Assembly: GCF_009799925.1 (NCBI RefSeq) | Contig: NZ_WELK01000011.1 | Span: forward strand, 1-64,000 | Source: Pseudomonas sp. R-28-1W-6 | Lineage (GTDB): Bacteria > Pseudomonadota > Gammaproteobacteria > Pseudomonadales > Pseudomonadaceae | DNA length: 64,000 nucleotides | Direction of reading: 5' to 3' | In this document: positions 28,823 to 37,745 of the stretch, in pieces | Position numbering within the stretch: position 1 is the stretch's first letter | Layout: each line of letters starts with the position of its first letter | The notes under the pieces: generated by a model | The model's database searches: none | What the model was told of the DNA's origin: nothing | What the model saw: the letters and a program-made list of their open reading frames with translations, nothing else | Position numbers and translations under genes: made by a program

Positions 28823-29068
28823 ATGAGCCTCATTCTTTTCCTGATTATCGGTGCCGTTGCCGGCTGGATTGCCGGCAAGCTGCTGCGTGGCGGCGGTTTC
28901 GGCCTGCTCGGCAATCTGGTGGTCGGCATTGTCGGTGCGGTGATCGGCGGCCACCTGTTCAGCTATCTCGGTGTCTCGGCCGGTGGCGGGCTGATCGGTT
29001 CGCTGGTCACCGCGGTGATCGGCGCGCTGGTGCTGCTGGTGATCGTCGGCCTGATCAAGAAGGCCTGA
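28823..29068 (+). CDS. GlsB/YeaQ/YmgE-family small membrane protein
   Basis: An 81-residue hydrophobic protein with three predicted membrane helices and the family start LILFLIIGAVAGWIAGKLLRGGGFGLLGN (transglycosylase-associated protein family). Members are general-stress or envelope-stress proteins; the molecular activity is unknown. It is a lone gene between metZ and the convergent gspD. Confidence 0.9.
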   Translation: MSLILFLIIGAVAGWIAGKLLRGGGFGLLGNLVVGIVGAVIGGHLFSYLGVSAGGGLIGSLVTAVIGALVLLVIVGLIKKA

Positions 29069-29131
29069 GTCCGCCCCGGGCCCGTTCCCGGTTACGGAAG
29101 CGGGCAGGGCGCGCGCGAGCCTGGCGCCGGA

Positions 29132-31081
29132 TTACGGCTGCGGGCGCAGGTCGATGTCCGGCGCGGCACCGTCCCTGGGGTCGAACAGGCGCTGCGGATC
29201 GCTGGGCAACAGACCCGGCTCGTCGCCGATGGGTTGGCTGAGTACGCGGATATCGCTGTACTTCTTGCTGCTCAGGTTAGTCAGGCCATTGGCGTCACGG
29301 ACCACCGCCGGGCGCAGGAACACCATCAGGTTGCGCTTGACGTGGGTGTCCTCGGTGGAGCGGAACAGCCGCCCGAGCAGGGGGATGTCGCCAAGAATCG
29401 GCACTTTCGAGTCGGTGCGGGTGACGTCGTCCTGGATCAGGCCGCCAAGCACGATGACCTGGCCGTCATTGGCCAGGATGGTGCTCTTGATCGAGCGCTT
29501 GTTGGTGATCACATCGGACACCGCGACGTTGGCCGGGGAGGGCACCAGCGAGGAGATCTCCTGCTCGATCTCCAGGCGCAGGGTGGCGCCTTCGTTGATG
29601 TGCGGGGTCACCTTGAGCGTCACGCCGATGTCCTGGCGTTCGATGGTGGTGAAGGGGTTGCTCGCGCCGTCGGTGGAGGTGGTGTAGGAGCCGGTCTGGA
29701 ACGGCACGTTCTGCCCCACCAGGATTTCCGCCTTCTGGTTGTCCAGGGTCAGCAGGGTCGGTGTCGACAGCAGGTTGCTCTTGCTGTTGGACGACAGCGC
29801 GGTGATCAGGGCGCCAAAGCTGCCGTTGCTGAGGCCGATGATGGCGCCATTGGGCAGCGGCGTCGGAATCTTCTCGTCCTGCAGCGCGGTGAGCACGGTG
29901 CCGATCGACAGCCCGGTGTTGTTGAAGTTGATCGCGCCGATGCCGTCGCTGCCCTTGGCCGCCCACTGCACGCCCAGGGCGTCGCGGATGTCGCCGGAAA
30001 TCTCGACGATGGCGGCCTCGACCAGTACCTGGGCGCGCGGCACGTCGAGCTGGCGGACGATGTCCTCGAGCATGCTCACCGTCTCCGGGTCGGCCAGGAT
30101 CACCAGGGCGTTGAGGCTTTCATCGGCGCGGATCAGCATCTGCTTGGGCTTGCCGCTGCCGCCCTCCGCGCCGCCTTCGGCGGATTTCAGGGTTTCGCTG
30201 ATCTCGCCGAGGGTTTCCGCCAGGGTCTTGGCATCGTTGTGGCGCAGGCGGATCACCCGGGTATTGGACGAGCGCGAGGACGGCGTGTCGATGGATTTCG
30301 CCAGGGCCAGCATCTTCGCCCGGGCTTCGGCCGGGCCGAGCAGGATCAGGCGGTTGGTACGGCTGTCGGCGACCACCTGGGTGGCGCTGGCGGTACCCTT
30401 GGCCTGGCCGCGGTTGAGGGTATTGTTGAGCACCTCGGCGGCATCCATCACCCAGGCGTGGCGCATGTCGTACACCGTGTAGTCCTGCTGGTTGGCCTGG
30501 TCCAGCTGGCGCACCAGCTGCTCGATGCGGGCGATATTGGCCGGGCGGTCGCTGATGATCAGCGCGTTGGCCGAGGCCACGGCGGCCAGGTGGCCGTATT
30601 GCGGCACCAGCGGGCGAATCAGCGGGATCAGCTCGGCCACGGCGTTCTGCTGCACCTGCAGCACGCGGGTTTCCAGGGTGTTGGCCGTGCCTGCGGCGGA
30701 ACCGTCAGCCCTGGCTTCGGCGTTGGGCACGATGCGCGCCTGGTCGTCCTCGGCGATGACCGAGAAACCGTGGGTGCTCATCACCGAGAGAAACAGCTGA
30801 TAGACCTCGCTCAGGCCCAGTGGCGCTTGCGATATCACCGTGACCTGGCCCTTCACGCGCGGGTCGATGACGAAGGTCTGCCCGCTGATGCTGGACACCT
30901 GCTCGATGAAGTCGCGAATGTCCGCATCCTTCATGTTGATGGTCCAGGTTTCCCCTTGCTGGCTGCTCGCCCCCGTGGCGATGGCCGCCTGGGCCGGCGG
31001 CAGAGGGGCGCCCAGGCAGCTCACGGCCAGCAGCAGGGCGAGGGGCAGGTGTTTCGGCGGCACGCGTTTCGAGTGGGTCAT
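29132..31081 (-). CDS. gspD: Type II secretion outer-membrane secretin GspD (XcpQ)
   Basis: A 649-residue secretin that forms the outer-membrane channel. A signal peptide ends near PPAQA-AIATG (about 33). An N0 domain (WTINMKDADIRDFIEQVSSISGQTFVID) follows, then repeated N1-N3 ring domains including SGKPKQMLIRADESLNALVI. The secretin barrel carries the VPFQTGSYTT loop and the VIVLGGLIQDD…VPILGDIPLLGRLF signature (near 550-580). The C-terminal S-domain is short. Its start overlaps the gspC stop by four bases. No pilotin gene is visible nearby. Confidence 0.96.
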   Translation of the reverse strand: MTHSKRVPPKHLPLALLLAVSCLGAPLPPAQAAIATGASSQQGETWTINMKDADIRDFIEQVSSISGQTFVIDPRVKGQVTVISQAPLGLSEVYQLFLSVMSTHGFSVIAEDDQARIVPNAEARADGSAAGTANTLETRVLQVQQNAVAELIPLIRPLVPQYGHLAAVASANALIISDRPANIARIEQLVRQLDQANQQDYTVYDMRHAWVMDAAEVLNNTLNRGQAKGTASATQVVADSRTNRLILLGPAEARAKMLALAKSIDTPSSRSSNTRVIRLRHNDAKTLAETLGEISETLKSAEGGAEGGSGKPKQMLIRADESLNALVILADPETVSMLEDIVRQLDVPRAQVLVEAAIVEISGDIRDALGVQWAAKGSDGIGAINFNNTGLSIGTVLTALQDEKIPTPLPNGAIIGLSNGSFGALITALSSNSKSNLLSTPTLLTLDNQKAEILVGQNVPFQTGSYTTSTDGASNPFTTIERQDIGVTLKVTPHINEGATLRLEIEQEISSLVPSPANVAVSDVITNKRSIKSTILANDGQVIVLGGLIQDDVTRTDSKVPILGDIPLLGRLFRSTEDTHVKRNLMVFLRPAVVRDANGLTNLSSKKYSDIRVLSQPIGDEPGLLPSDPQRLFDPRDGAAPDIDLRPQP

Positions 31082-31734
31082 GGGTTGGCTTCGGTCACTT
31101 CGGTCGCTTCGGTAGGTGCCGCGGGGGCGCCATCGTCTTCCATTTGTTGGCGGAGAACCGCTATGCGCTGCTGCAGAAGCTGGACATCCTCGCCTTGCAG
31201 TTGCTCATGCTGTTGTTCGGTGATCGGCGGCTGCGCCATGGGCTGGGTGCTGCGCGGTGTGGCGGCTGGCGTGCGCTGACGGGGGAAGTGCAGGCTTTCC
31301 TCGCGGCCGTTGCGGCTGAGTACCACGTGGTCCTGATGCACGGCCTGCAGGCGCACGCCGGCATTGAGCGGGTCGCCGACGGTCAGGCGCTGGGGTTTGC
31401 CGCCGGCGACCTGGATGAGCGCCGTGGAGCGCTGGCTGTCCGGGTTGACGAAGCTGCCCAGCAGGGTCAGCTGCAGGCTGGTCGGCGGTGCAGGCTGGTC
31501 GCTGCGGGCCTGGGCGGGCGTGCCGAACAGGTCCTGCAGGGCGTCGAGGGCGAGCTGTGCCTGGGGTGCCACGGGGGCGGCGGTGGGCGCGGGCGGCGTG
31601 GCGCGCAGCACGCGCACGAGGTCCAGGGCCTGCCACGAGAGGCTCTGGCTCATGGCGATGACCACGAGTATGCACAGGCCCGTCACGCCATGGCGACGCA
31701 GCCAGCCAGGAACACGGGTGCCCGTTGCGCTCAA
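31078..31734 (-). CDS. gspC: Type II secretion inner-membrane protein GspC (XcpP)
   Basis: A 218-residue bitopic protein: cytoplasmic start, one membrane helix (about 15-32, VTGLCILVVIAMSQSLSW), then the HR domain (LTLLGSFVNPDSQRSTALIQ… through VVLSRNGREESLHF, about 90-150). It ends in a coiled coil (about 168-198, HEQLQGEDVQLLQQRIAVLR) where Klebsiella-type GspC has a PDZ domain; this is the Pseudomonas XcpP form. Initiation is at TTG 31734 with GGGGGAG about nine bases upstream. It links the secretin to the inner-membrane platform and helps set substrate specificity. Confidence 0.92.
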   Translation of the reverse strand: MSATGTRVPGWLRRHGVTGLCILVVIAMSQSLSWQALDLVRVLRATPPAPTAAPVAPQAQLALDALQDLFGTPAQARSDQPAPPTSLQLTLLGSFVNPDSQRSTALIQVAGGKPQRLTVGDPLNAGVRLQAVHQDHVVLSRNGREESLHFPRQRTPAATPRSTQPMAQPPITEQQHEQLQGEDVQLLQQRIAVLRQQMEDDGAPAAPTEATEVTEANP

Positions 31735-32092
31735 TGCTTCACTCCCCCAATGACTTTCTTATTGTTTGTCGCCTGGCGCTGCCTCTAGCGTGCGCCGACG
31801 CGGCCCGTCATGCGCGGGCCGCGCCAACCATACCGCAAGTCTCGGCACTGTGCGCTATCGCCAATCGGGGCGGCAATCGCCGCCGCCATCGTGCCGAGCG
31901 GCCCGCAAGCCCGCTGGCTGCTGGGCTGCTGGCGTCTGGCGGGTGCGGCAGGCTTGCCCGCGCCGCGCCAAATCCTGCGACTTTGCTGCGAAAAGCGTGA
32001 TCTGTTTCAGACTTCACCGGCATCTGGTCGCTATCATCGGCCGCCAAGCGCTTTCCGTTCAACAATAAAAACAAGCCTGACGGATCACTGCC
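31735..32092. promoter_or_regulatory. Divergent control region between gspC and the LuxR gene
   Basis: This 358-bp stretch has no gene. It holds AACAATAAGAA on the minus strand (31756-31766), 22 bases before gspC, and the related AACAATAAAAA on the plus strand (32061-32071), 22 bases before the LuxR gene. It also holds an 8-bp hairpin GCGGCCCG/CGGGCCGC (31800-31807 with 31815-31822). The same AACAATAAGAA recurs upstream of gspE. The elements may be -10 regions or activator sites; only their presence and spacing are observed. Confidence 0.5.
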
Positions 32093-34720
32093 ATGGAAGA
32101 CCGCAAGCCGTCCTCCGCCATTTCTCCCGGTTTTGCCCGCGAGCAATTGCTGGAGCTGCTGTGCCACTGCGAACAGTTTCCCCTGACCCTGCTGCTGGCC
32201 CCCGCCGGCTCGGGCAAGTCCACCCTGCTGGCCCACTGGCAGGCCGGGGATACCCGGCGCACTGTGGTCTATTACCCGTTGCAGGCGCGTGACAACGAGC
32301 CGGTGCGCTTCTTTCGCCGCCTGGCCGAGATCATCCGCGGCCAGGTCGAAGACTTCGACATCTCCTGGTTCAACCCCTTCGCCGCCGAGATGCACCAGGC
32401 TCCCGAGGTGGTGGGCGAGTACCTGGCCGATGCCCTGGAGCGGATTGCCGGCGGCCTGTACATCGTTCTCGACGATTTCCAGCACATCATCCAGCCGACC
32501 ATTCTCGACGCGCTTTCGGCCATGCTCGAGCGGCTGCCGGACAGCACGCGGGTGATCCTCTCCAGCCGCAACCATCCCGGATTTTCCCTCAGCCGGTTGA
32601 AGCTGGAGAACAAGCTGCTGTGCATCGATCAGCACGACCTGCGCCTGTCCGCCGTGCAGATCCAGCAGCTCAACGCCCACCTGGGCGGGCCGAGCCTCAG
32701 CCAGAGCTATGTCGACAGCCTGATGGCCATGACCGAGGGCTGGGTCGCCGGGGTCAAGGTGGCACTGCTGGCCTACGCGCGCTTCGGCACCATCGCCCTG
32801 GAGCGCTTCAGCGGCAGCCAGCCGGAGATCGTCGACTACTTCGGCCATGTGGTGCTCAAGCGCCTGTCGCCGCACCTGCGCGACTTCTTCCTGTGCAGCG
32901 CGATCTTCGAGCGCTTCGATGGCGAGCTCTGCGACCGCGTGCTGGAGCGCAGCGGCTCGGCGCTGCTGCTGGAGGATATCGCCGTGCGCGAGCTGTTCAT
33001 GCTGCCGGTCGATCATCAGCCCGGCTGGTATCGCTACCACGCGCTGCTGCACGACTTCCTCGGCAAGCGCCTGGCGGTCGAGCAGCCGCAGCGCATCGGC
33101 CCGCTCAACCGGCGCGCGGCGCAGTGCCTGCAGCAGCGCGGCGACCTCGACCAGGCCCTGCAGCACGCCCAGCGCGCGGGCGATCCGGTGCTGTTTCGCG
33201 GCATGCTGGAAGACGCCTGCGAGCAGTGGGTGCGTTCCGGGCACTTCACCGAGGTGCTCAAGTGGCTGGAGCCGCTGCGCGAGGCCGAGCTGTTCGCCAG
33301 CCCGCGCCTGCTGGTGCCGATGGTCTATGCGCTGACCCTGTCGCGGCGCTTCCACCAGGCGCGTTACTGCCTGGACGAACTGGTCGCCCGCGCCAGCCGC
33401 GAGCCGGCGGTGGATGCGCTGACCCGGCAGCTGCTGGCGCTGAATCTGGAACTGTTCCAGTTCGATCTCGGCTTCACCCCCGGCGAGCGCTGGTCCGACC
33501 TGCTGGCGCCGGGCGTGCCGCCGGAGGTGCGCGCGCTGGCACTGACCATCCTCGCCTACCATCACCTGCTCAACGCCCGGCTGCAGCAGGCCATCAGCCT
33601 GGCGCTGGAGGCCAAGGTGCTGCTGGGGCAGACCGGGCAGAGCTTTCTGGAGAGCTACGCCGACCTGATCATCGCCCTGTGCAACCGCAACGCCTGCCGC
33701 GCCATCAGCGCGCGCAAGGATGTCTACCACGACTACCAGCGCACCGCGCGCTCGTCGCCGGCCTGGGTCAACCGGGCCACGGCCATGGTGGTGGCGCTCT
33801 ACGAACAGAACCAGCTGGGCGCGGCCCAGCAGCTGTGCGAGGACCTGATGGCGGTGGTGACCTCGTCGTCGGCCACCGAGACCATCGCCACCGTGCATAT
33901 CACCCTGTCGCGCCTGCTCTATCGGCGCCAGTCCGACGGCCGCGCCGGGCGCCTGCTGGAACAGCTGTCGCGCATCCTGCAGCTGGGCAACTACGCCCGT
34001 TTTGCCAGCCAGGTGGCACAGGAGAGCATGCGCCAGGCCTTCCTCGCCGGCCGCACGGCGGCGCTGGACGCCCTGGCCCAGCGCCTGGGCATCGAGGCGC
34101 GGCTGGCGGCGGGGGAGTGGGAGCGGGCGCGGCCCTACGACGAATGCTGGGAGCGCTATGGCCTGGCGGCCGTGTACTGGCTGGTGCAGCGCGGCGCCCA
34201 GCCGCGCGCCTGCCGCATCCTCAAGGTGCTCGCCGAGTCGCTGCGCCACAGCGAGATGAAGGCACGCACCCTGGTGGTCGAAGCCAACCTGCTGGTGCTC
34301 GGCGCCCCGCAGCTGGGCAGGGACGAGCAGCAGCGTGCGCTGCTGCAACTGGTGGAACGCTACGGCATCGTCAACATCAACCGTTCGGTGTTCGACGAGG
34401 CGCCCGGTTTCGCCGAGGCGGTGCTCGGCCTGCTGCAGTCGGGCCTGCTGGCGGTGCCGGAGAAGTACCGCGAGACCTATGCCGAGTTCCTCCAGGCGGA
34501 AAGCACCGCGCCGGCTCCGCCGTCGGACCTGGCCAGCCTGCTGACCGGCAAGGAGGTGGAAATCTTCGACTGCCTGCGCAGCGGCCTGTCCAACACGCAG
34601 ATCAGCGCGCGCATGGGCATCGCCCTGTCCACCACCAAGTGGCACCTGAAGAACATCTACTCGAAGCTGAACCTCGCCAACCGCACCGAGGCCATCCTCA
34701 GCCAGCATCCGCGCAGCTGA
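32093..34720 (+). CDS. MalT-like LuxR-family (LAL) transcriptional activator
   Basis: An 875-residue regulator. The N-terminal STAND ATPase has Walker A APAGSGKST (about 36-44) and a Walker-B-like LYIVLDDFQH (near 122-131). A long TPR-like helical region (about 340-790) follows, and the C-terminal LuxR helix-turn-helix lies at about 815-870 (LLTGKEVEIFDCLRSGLSNTQISARMG). MalT relatives bind a small inducer plus ATP and oligomerise to activate promoters. It sits between the two divergent halves of the type II secretion locus and directly before the peroxidase gene, so these are its probable targets. I recall a MalT-like gene described at this position in P. alcaligenes xcp; not verified. The inducer is unknown. 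Confidence 0.9.
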   Translation: MEDRKPSSAISPGFAREQLLELLCHCEQFPLTLLLAPAGSGKSTLLAHWQAGDTRRTVVYYPLQARDNEPVRFFRRLAEIIRGQVEDFDISWFNPFAAEMHQAPEVVGEYLADALERIAGGLYIVLDDFQHIIQPTILDALSAMLERLPDSTRVILSSRNHPGFSLSRLKLENKLLCIDQHDLRLSAVQIQQLNAHLGGPSLSQSYVDSLMAMTEGWVAGVKVALLAYARFGTIALERFSGSQPEIVDYFGHVVLKRLSPHLRDFFLCSAIFERFDGELCDRVLERSGSALLLEDIAVRELFMLPVDHQPGWYRYHALLHDFLGKRLAVEQPQRIGPLNRRAAQCLQQRGDLDQALQHAQRAGDPVLFRGMLEDACEQWVRSGHFTEVLKWLEPLREAELFASPRLLVPMVYALTLSRRFHQARYCLDELVARASREPAVDALTRQLLALNLELFQFDLGFTPGERWSDLLAPGVPPEVRALALTILAYHHLLNARLQQAISLALEAKVLLGQTGQSFLESYADLIIALCNRNACRAISARKDVYHDYQRTARSSPAWVNRATAMVVALYEQNQLGAAQQLCEDLMAVVTSSSATETIATVHITLSRLLYRRQSDGRAGRLLEQLSRILQLGNYARFASQVAQESMRQAFLAGRTAALDALAQRLGIEARLAAGEWERARPYDECWERYGLAAVYWLVQRGAQPRACRILKVLAESLRHSEMKARTLVVEANLLVLGAPQLGRDEQQRALLQLVERYGIVNINRSVFDEAPGFAEAVLGLLQSGLLAVPEKYRETYAEFLQAESTAPAPPSDLASLLTGKEVEIFDCLRSGLSNTQISARMGIALSTTKWHLKNIYSKLNLANRTEAILSQHPRS

Positions 34721-34763
34721 TCGCCGCGACCAGCGGCAGGCGAATCGGCGCTTTCCCCTCCCT

Positions 34764-34821
34764 GGGAGGGGGGGAGGGGGCGGCGCAAATCCCTACTCTC
34801 CCGGCTGCCGGAAAATCCGGC
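34764..34821. promoter_or_regulatory. G-rich tract and palindrome before the peroxidase gene
   Basis: GGGAGGGGGGGAGGGGG (34764-34780) resembles tandem MalT boxes (consensus GGGGAKGAGG) and could also fold as a quadruplex. A perfect palindrome GCCGGA-AAA-TCCGGC lies at 34807-34821. An AACAAT element is at 34846-34851. All lie within 100 bp of the peroxidase start. Binding by the adjacent MalT-like regulator is inferred. Confidence 0.35.
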
Positions 34822-34863
34822 CCCCATCCGTAATCACTACAAGAACAATCGGGAGATATTGCC

Positions 34864-37605
34864 ATGTCTGTTTGGGTCACATGGCCGAGTCTGGTCAAGC
34901 TCGGCACCCTGGGCATTTATGCCGGCCTGATCACGCTCGCGCTGGAGCGCGATGTGCTGTTCAAGAACAACCTGTTCGACGTCGACAACCTGCCGGCGGC
35001 CAATGCCAGCATCACCTGTGACGCGCGCAGCCAGACCGCACGCACCGAGGACGGTACCTGTAACATCCTCGCCAACCCGGCCGAAGGCTCGGTCTACCGC
35101 CGGTTCGGGCGTAACGTCGACCCCACCGTCACCCACGGCGAGACCGAGGCGGACACCCTGCTCAGTCCCAACCCGCGCGAAGTCAGTAACCTGCTGATGG
35201 CCCGCGGCGAGTTCAAGCCGGCGCCGAGCCTCAACTTCATCGCCGCCTCGTGGATCCAGTTCATGGTCCACGACTGGGTCGACCACGGCGCCAATGCCGA
35301 AGACAACCCGATCCAGATCCCGCTACCGGCCGGCGACTCCTTCGGCGCGGGCAGCCTGTCGGTGCGCCGCACCCAGCCCGACCCGACCCGTACCGCCGCC
35401 GAAGCCGGCAAGCCGCAGACCTACCGCAACCACAACACCCACTGGTGGGACGGCTCGCAGCTGTATGGCAGCAGCAAGGAAGCCAACGACGAAGTGCGTT
35501 CCTTTGTCGACGGCAAGCTGAAGATCAATGCCGATGGCACCCTGCCGCGCGACCTGTTCAGCGGCAAGCCGATCACCGGGTTCAACGAGAACTGGTGGGT
35601 CGGCCTGAGCATGCTGCACCAGCTGTTCACTAAGGAACACAACGCCATCGCCAGCATGCTCAAGCAGAAGTACCCGAGCCAGAGCGACCAGTGGCTGTAC
35701 GACCATGCGCGCCTGGTCAACTCGGCGCTGATGGCCAAGATCCACACCGTGGAATGGACCCCGGCGGTGATCGCCAACCCGGTCACCGAACGGGCCATGT
35801 ACGCCAACTGGTGGGGCCTGCTGGGCTCCGGGCCGAACCGCGACAAGTACCAGGAGGAGGCGCGCATGCTGCAGGAGGACCTGGCTAGCTCGGACTCCTT
35901 CGTCCTGCGCATCCTCGGCATCGACGGCGACCAGGCCGGCAGCTCGGCCATCGACCATGCCCTGGCCGGTATCGTCGGTTCGACCAACCCGAACAACTAC
36001 GGCGTGCCGTATACCCTCACCGAGGAATTCGTCGCCGTCTACCGCATGCACCCGCTGATGCGCGACAAGGTGGATGTCTACGACATCGGCTCGAACCAGA
36101 TTGCCCACTCGATCCCGCTGCCGGACACCCGTGACCGCGACGCCGAGAACCTGCTGTCCAGCGAAAGCCCGGAGCGTCTGTGGTACTCCTTCGGCATCAC
36201 CAACCCGGGTTCGCTGACTCTCAACAACTACCCGAACTTCCTGCGCAACCTGTCTGTGCCGCTGGTGGGCAACATCGACCTGGCGACCATCGACGTGCTG
36301 CGCGACCGCGAGCGTGGCGTGCCGCGCTACAACGAGTTCCGCCGCGAGATCGGCCTCAATCCGATCACCAAGTTCGAGGACCTGACCACCGACGCGGCCA
36401 CCCTGGCCAACCTCAAGCGCGTCTACGGCAACGACATCGAGAAGATCGACACCCTGGTCGGCATGCTCGCCGAAACCGTGCGCCCGGACGGCTTCGCCTT
36501 CGGCGAGACGGCCTTCCAGATCTTCATCATGAACGCCTCGCGCCGGCTGATGACCGACCGTTTCTACACCAAGGACTACCGCCCGGAGATCTACACCGCC
36601 GAAGGCCTGGCCTGGGTGGAAAACACCACCATGGTCGACGTGCTCAAGCGCCACAACCCGCAGCTCGACAGCAGCCTGCTGGGCGTGGAAAACGCCTTCA
36701 AGCCCTGGGGCCTGAACATCCCCGCCGACTACGAGAACTGGCCGGCCCAGGCCAAGCAGGACAACCTGTGGGTCAACGGCGCGCTGCGCACCCAGTACGC
36801 CGAAGGCCAGTTGCCGGCGATCCCGCCGGTGGACGTCGGCGGGCTGATCGGCTCGGTACTGTGGAAGAAGGTGCAGGAGCGCACCGACGTCGCCCCGGTC
36901 GGCCATCAGAAGGCCATGCACCCCAATGGCGTGATGGCCAAGGTCAAGTTCATTCCGGTTGCTGGCAACCCCTACACCGGCCTGTTCCAGGGCGCCGACA
37001 ACGGCCTGCTGCGTCTGTCGGTGGCCGGTGACCCGGCACAGAACGGCTTCCAGCCGGGGCTGGCGTGGAAGGCCTTCGTCAACGGCAAGCCGTCGCAGAA
37101 CGTCTCCGCGCTGTACAGCCTCAGCGGCCAGGGCAGCAACTACAACTTCTTCGCCAACGAGCTGTCGCAGTACGTGGTGCCGGAAGTCAACGACACCCTG
37201 GGCACCACCATCCTGTTCTCGGCGGTGAGCCTGAAGCCGACCCTGCTGCGGGTCGACGACTTCGCCGAGGTCACCCAGAACGGCCAGGCCGTGGCCACGC
37301 CCAAGGCACCGACACAGCTCTACTTCGTGCCGAAAAGCGAGCTGCGCAGCCTGTTCTCCACGGCCGCTCACGACTTCCGCACGGATCTGGCCACGCTGAC
37401 CAGCGGTACCAAGCTGTACGACGTCTACGCCACCTCGATGGAGATCAAGACCTCGATCATTCCGTCCATCAGCCGCAGCTACGCCCAGCAGCGTCGCAGC
37501 AGTGCGGTGAAGGTCGGCGAGCTGGAGCTGACCTCGCCGCTGATCGCCTCGGCATTCGGTGACAGCGGGGTGTTCTTCAAGCACCAGCGCCACGAAGACA
37601 AGTAA
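34864..37605 (+). CDS. Animal-type haem peroxidase family protein
   Basis: A 913-residue protein of the animal haem peroxidase / fatty-acid dioxygenase superfamily. The distal haem histidine is His136 in FMVHDWVDHG, and the proximal one is His396 in EEFVAVYRMHPLMRD. NTHWWDGSQLYGS, FNENWWVGLSMLHQLFTKEHNAIA and NASRRLMTDRFYT are superfamily blocks. Tyr456 in NNYPNFLRN is a candidate for the radical tyrosine of dioxygenase members. The N-terminus has a hydrophobic stretch (about 12-27) but no clear signal-peptidase site, so export is uncertain. Location inside the type II secretion locus suggests a secreted or envelope role. Possible activities are lipid dioxygenation or halide/organic peroxidation. 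The last 150 residues (KPTLLRVDDFAEV…) match the pseudogene at 40266-40425. Confidence 0.82.
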   Translation: MSVWVTWPSLVKLGTLGIYAGLITLALERDVLFKNNLFDVDNLPAANASITCDARSQTARTEDGTCNILANPAEGSVYRRFGRNVDPTVTHGETEADTLLSPNPREVSNLLMARGEFKPAPSLNFIAASWIQFMVHDWVDHGANAEDNPIQIPLPAGDSFGAGSLSVRRTQPDPTRTAAEAGKPQTYRNHNTHWWDGSQLYGSSKEANDEVRSFVDGKLKINADGTLPRDLFSGKPITGFNENWWVGLSMLHQLFTKEHNAIASMLKQKYPSQSDQWLYDHARLVNSALMAKIHTVEWTPAVIANPVTERAMYANWWGLLGSGPNRDKYQEEARMLQEDLASSDSFVLRILGIDGDQAGSSAIDHALAGIVGSTNPNNYGVPYTLTEEFVAVYRMHPLMRDKVDVYDIGSNQIAHSIPLPDTRDRDAENLLSSESPERLWYSFGITNPGSLTLNNYPNFLRNLSVPLVGNIDLATIDVLRDRERGVPRYNEFRREIGLNPITKFEDLTTDAATLANLKRVYGNDIEKIDTLVGMLAETVRPDGFAFGETAFQIFIMNASRRLMTDRFYTKDYRPEIYTAEGLAWVENTTMVDVLKRHNPQLDSSLLGVENAFKPWGLNIPADYENWPAQAKQDNLWVNGALRTQYAEGQLPAIPPVDVGGLIGSVLWKKVQERTDVAPVGHQKAMHPNGVMAKVKFIPVAGNPYTGLFQGADNGLLRLSVAGDPAQNGFQPGLAWKAFVNGKPSQNVSALYSLSGQGSNYNFFANELSQYVVPEVNDTLGTTILFSAVSLKPTLLRVDDFAEVTQNGQAVATPKAPTQLYFVPKSELRSLFSTAAHDFRTDLATLTSGTKLYDVYATSMEIKTSIIPSISRSYAQQRRSSAVKVGELELTSPLIASAFGDSGVFFKHQRHEDK

Positions 37606-37616
37606 ACCGGCGGCGC

Positions 37617-37705
37617 AACCCACCCAGTAGCACCAGGCCCCGGCTCATGCCGGGGCCTTTTTTATCCGGTGCCGTTCTGTGACTGCCCGCACTGTCGCGA
37701 CAAAG
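37617..37705. repeat. 89-bp repeat, copy A
   Basis: This segment, containing the peroxidase terminator and the following bases, recurs at 40423-40511 with about three mismatches. The two copies flank the AT-richer accessory patch in direct orientation. Confidence 0.9.
37636..37663 (+). terminator. Intrinsic terminator of the peroxidase gene
   Basis: GGCCCCGGC (37636-37644) pairs with GCCGGGGCC (37649-37657) over TCAT, followed by six T. It lies 30 bp after the stop codon. Confidence 0.92.
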
Positions 37706-37706
37706 T

Positions 37707-37745
37707 GTGAAATGGGGACTGTGAAATGGGGACAGATTTATTTAT
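37707..37745. repeat. Left end of the transposase-bearing element
   Basis: A near-perfect 14-bp tandem, GTGAAATGGGGAC(T/A), occupies 37707-37734. GGGGACAGATTTATTTA (37728-37744) is the exact reverse complement of 38568-38584. Together they bracket the HUH transposase gene as 17-bp inverted repeats. Confidence 0.85.
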
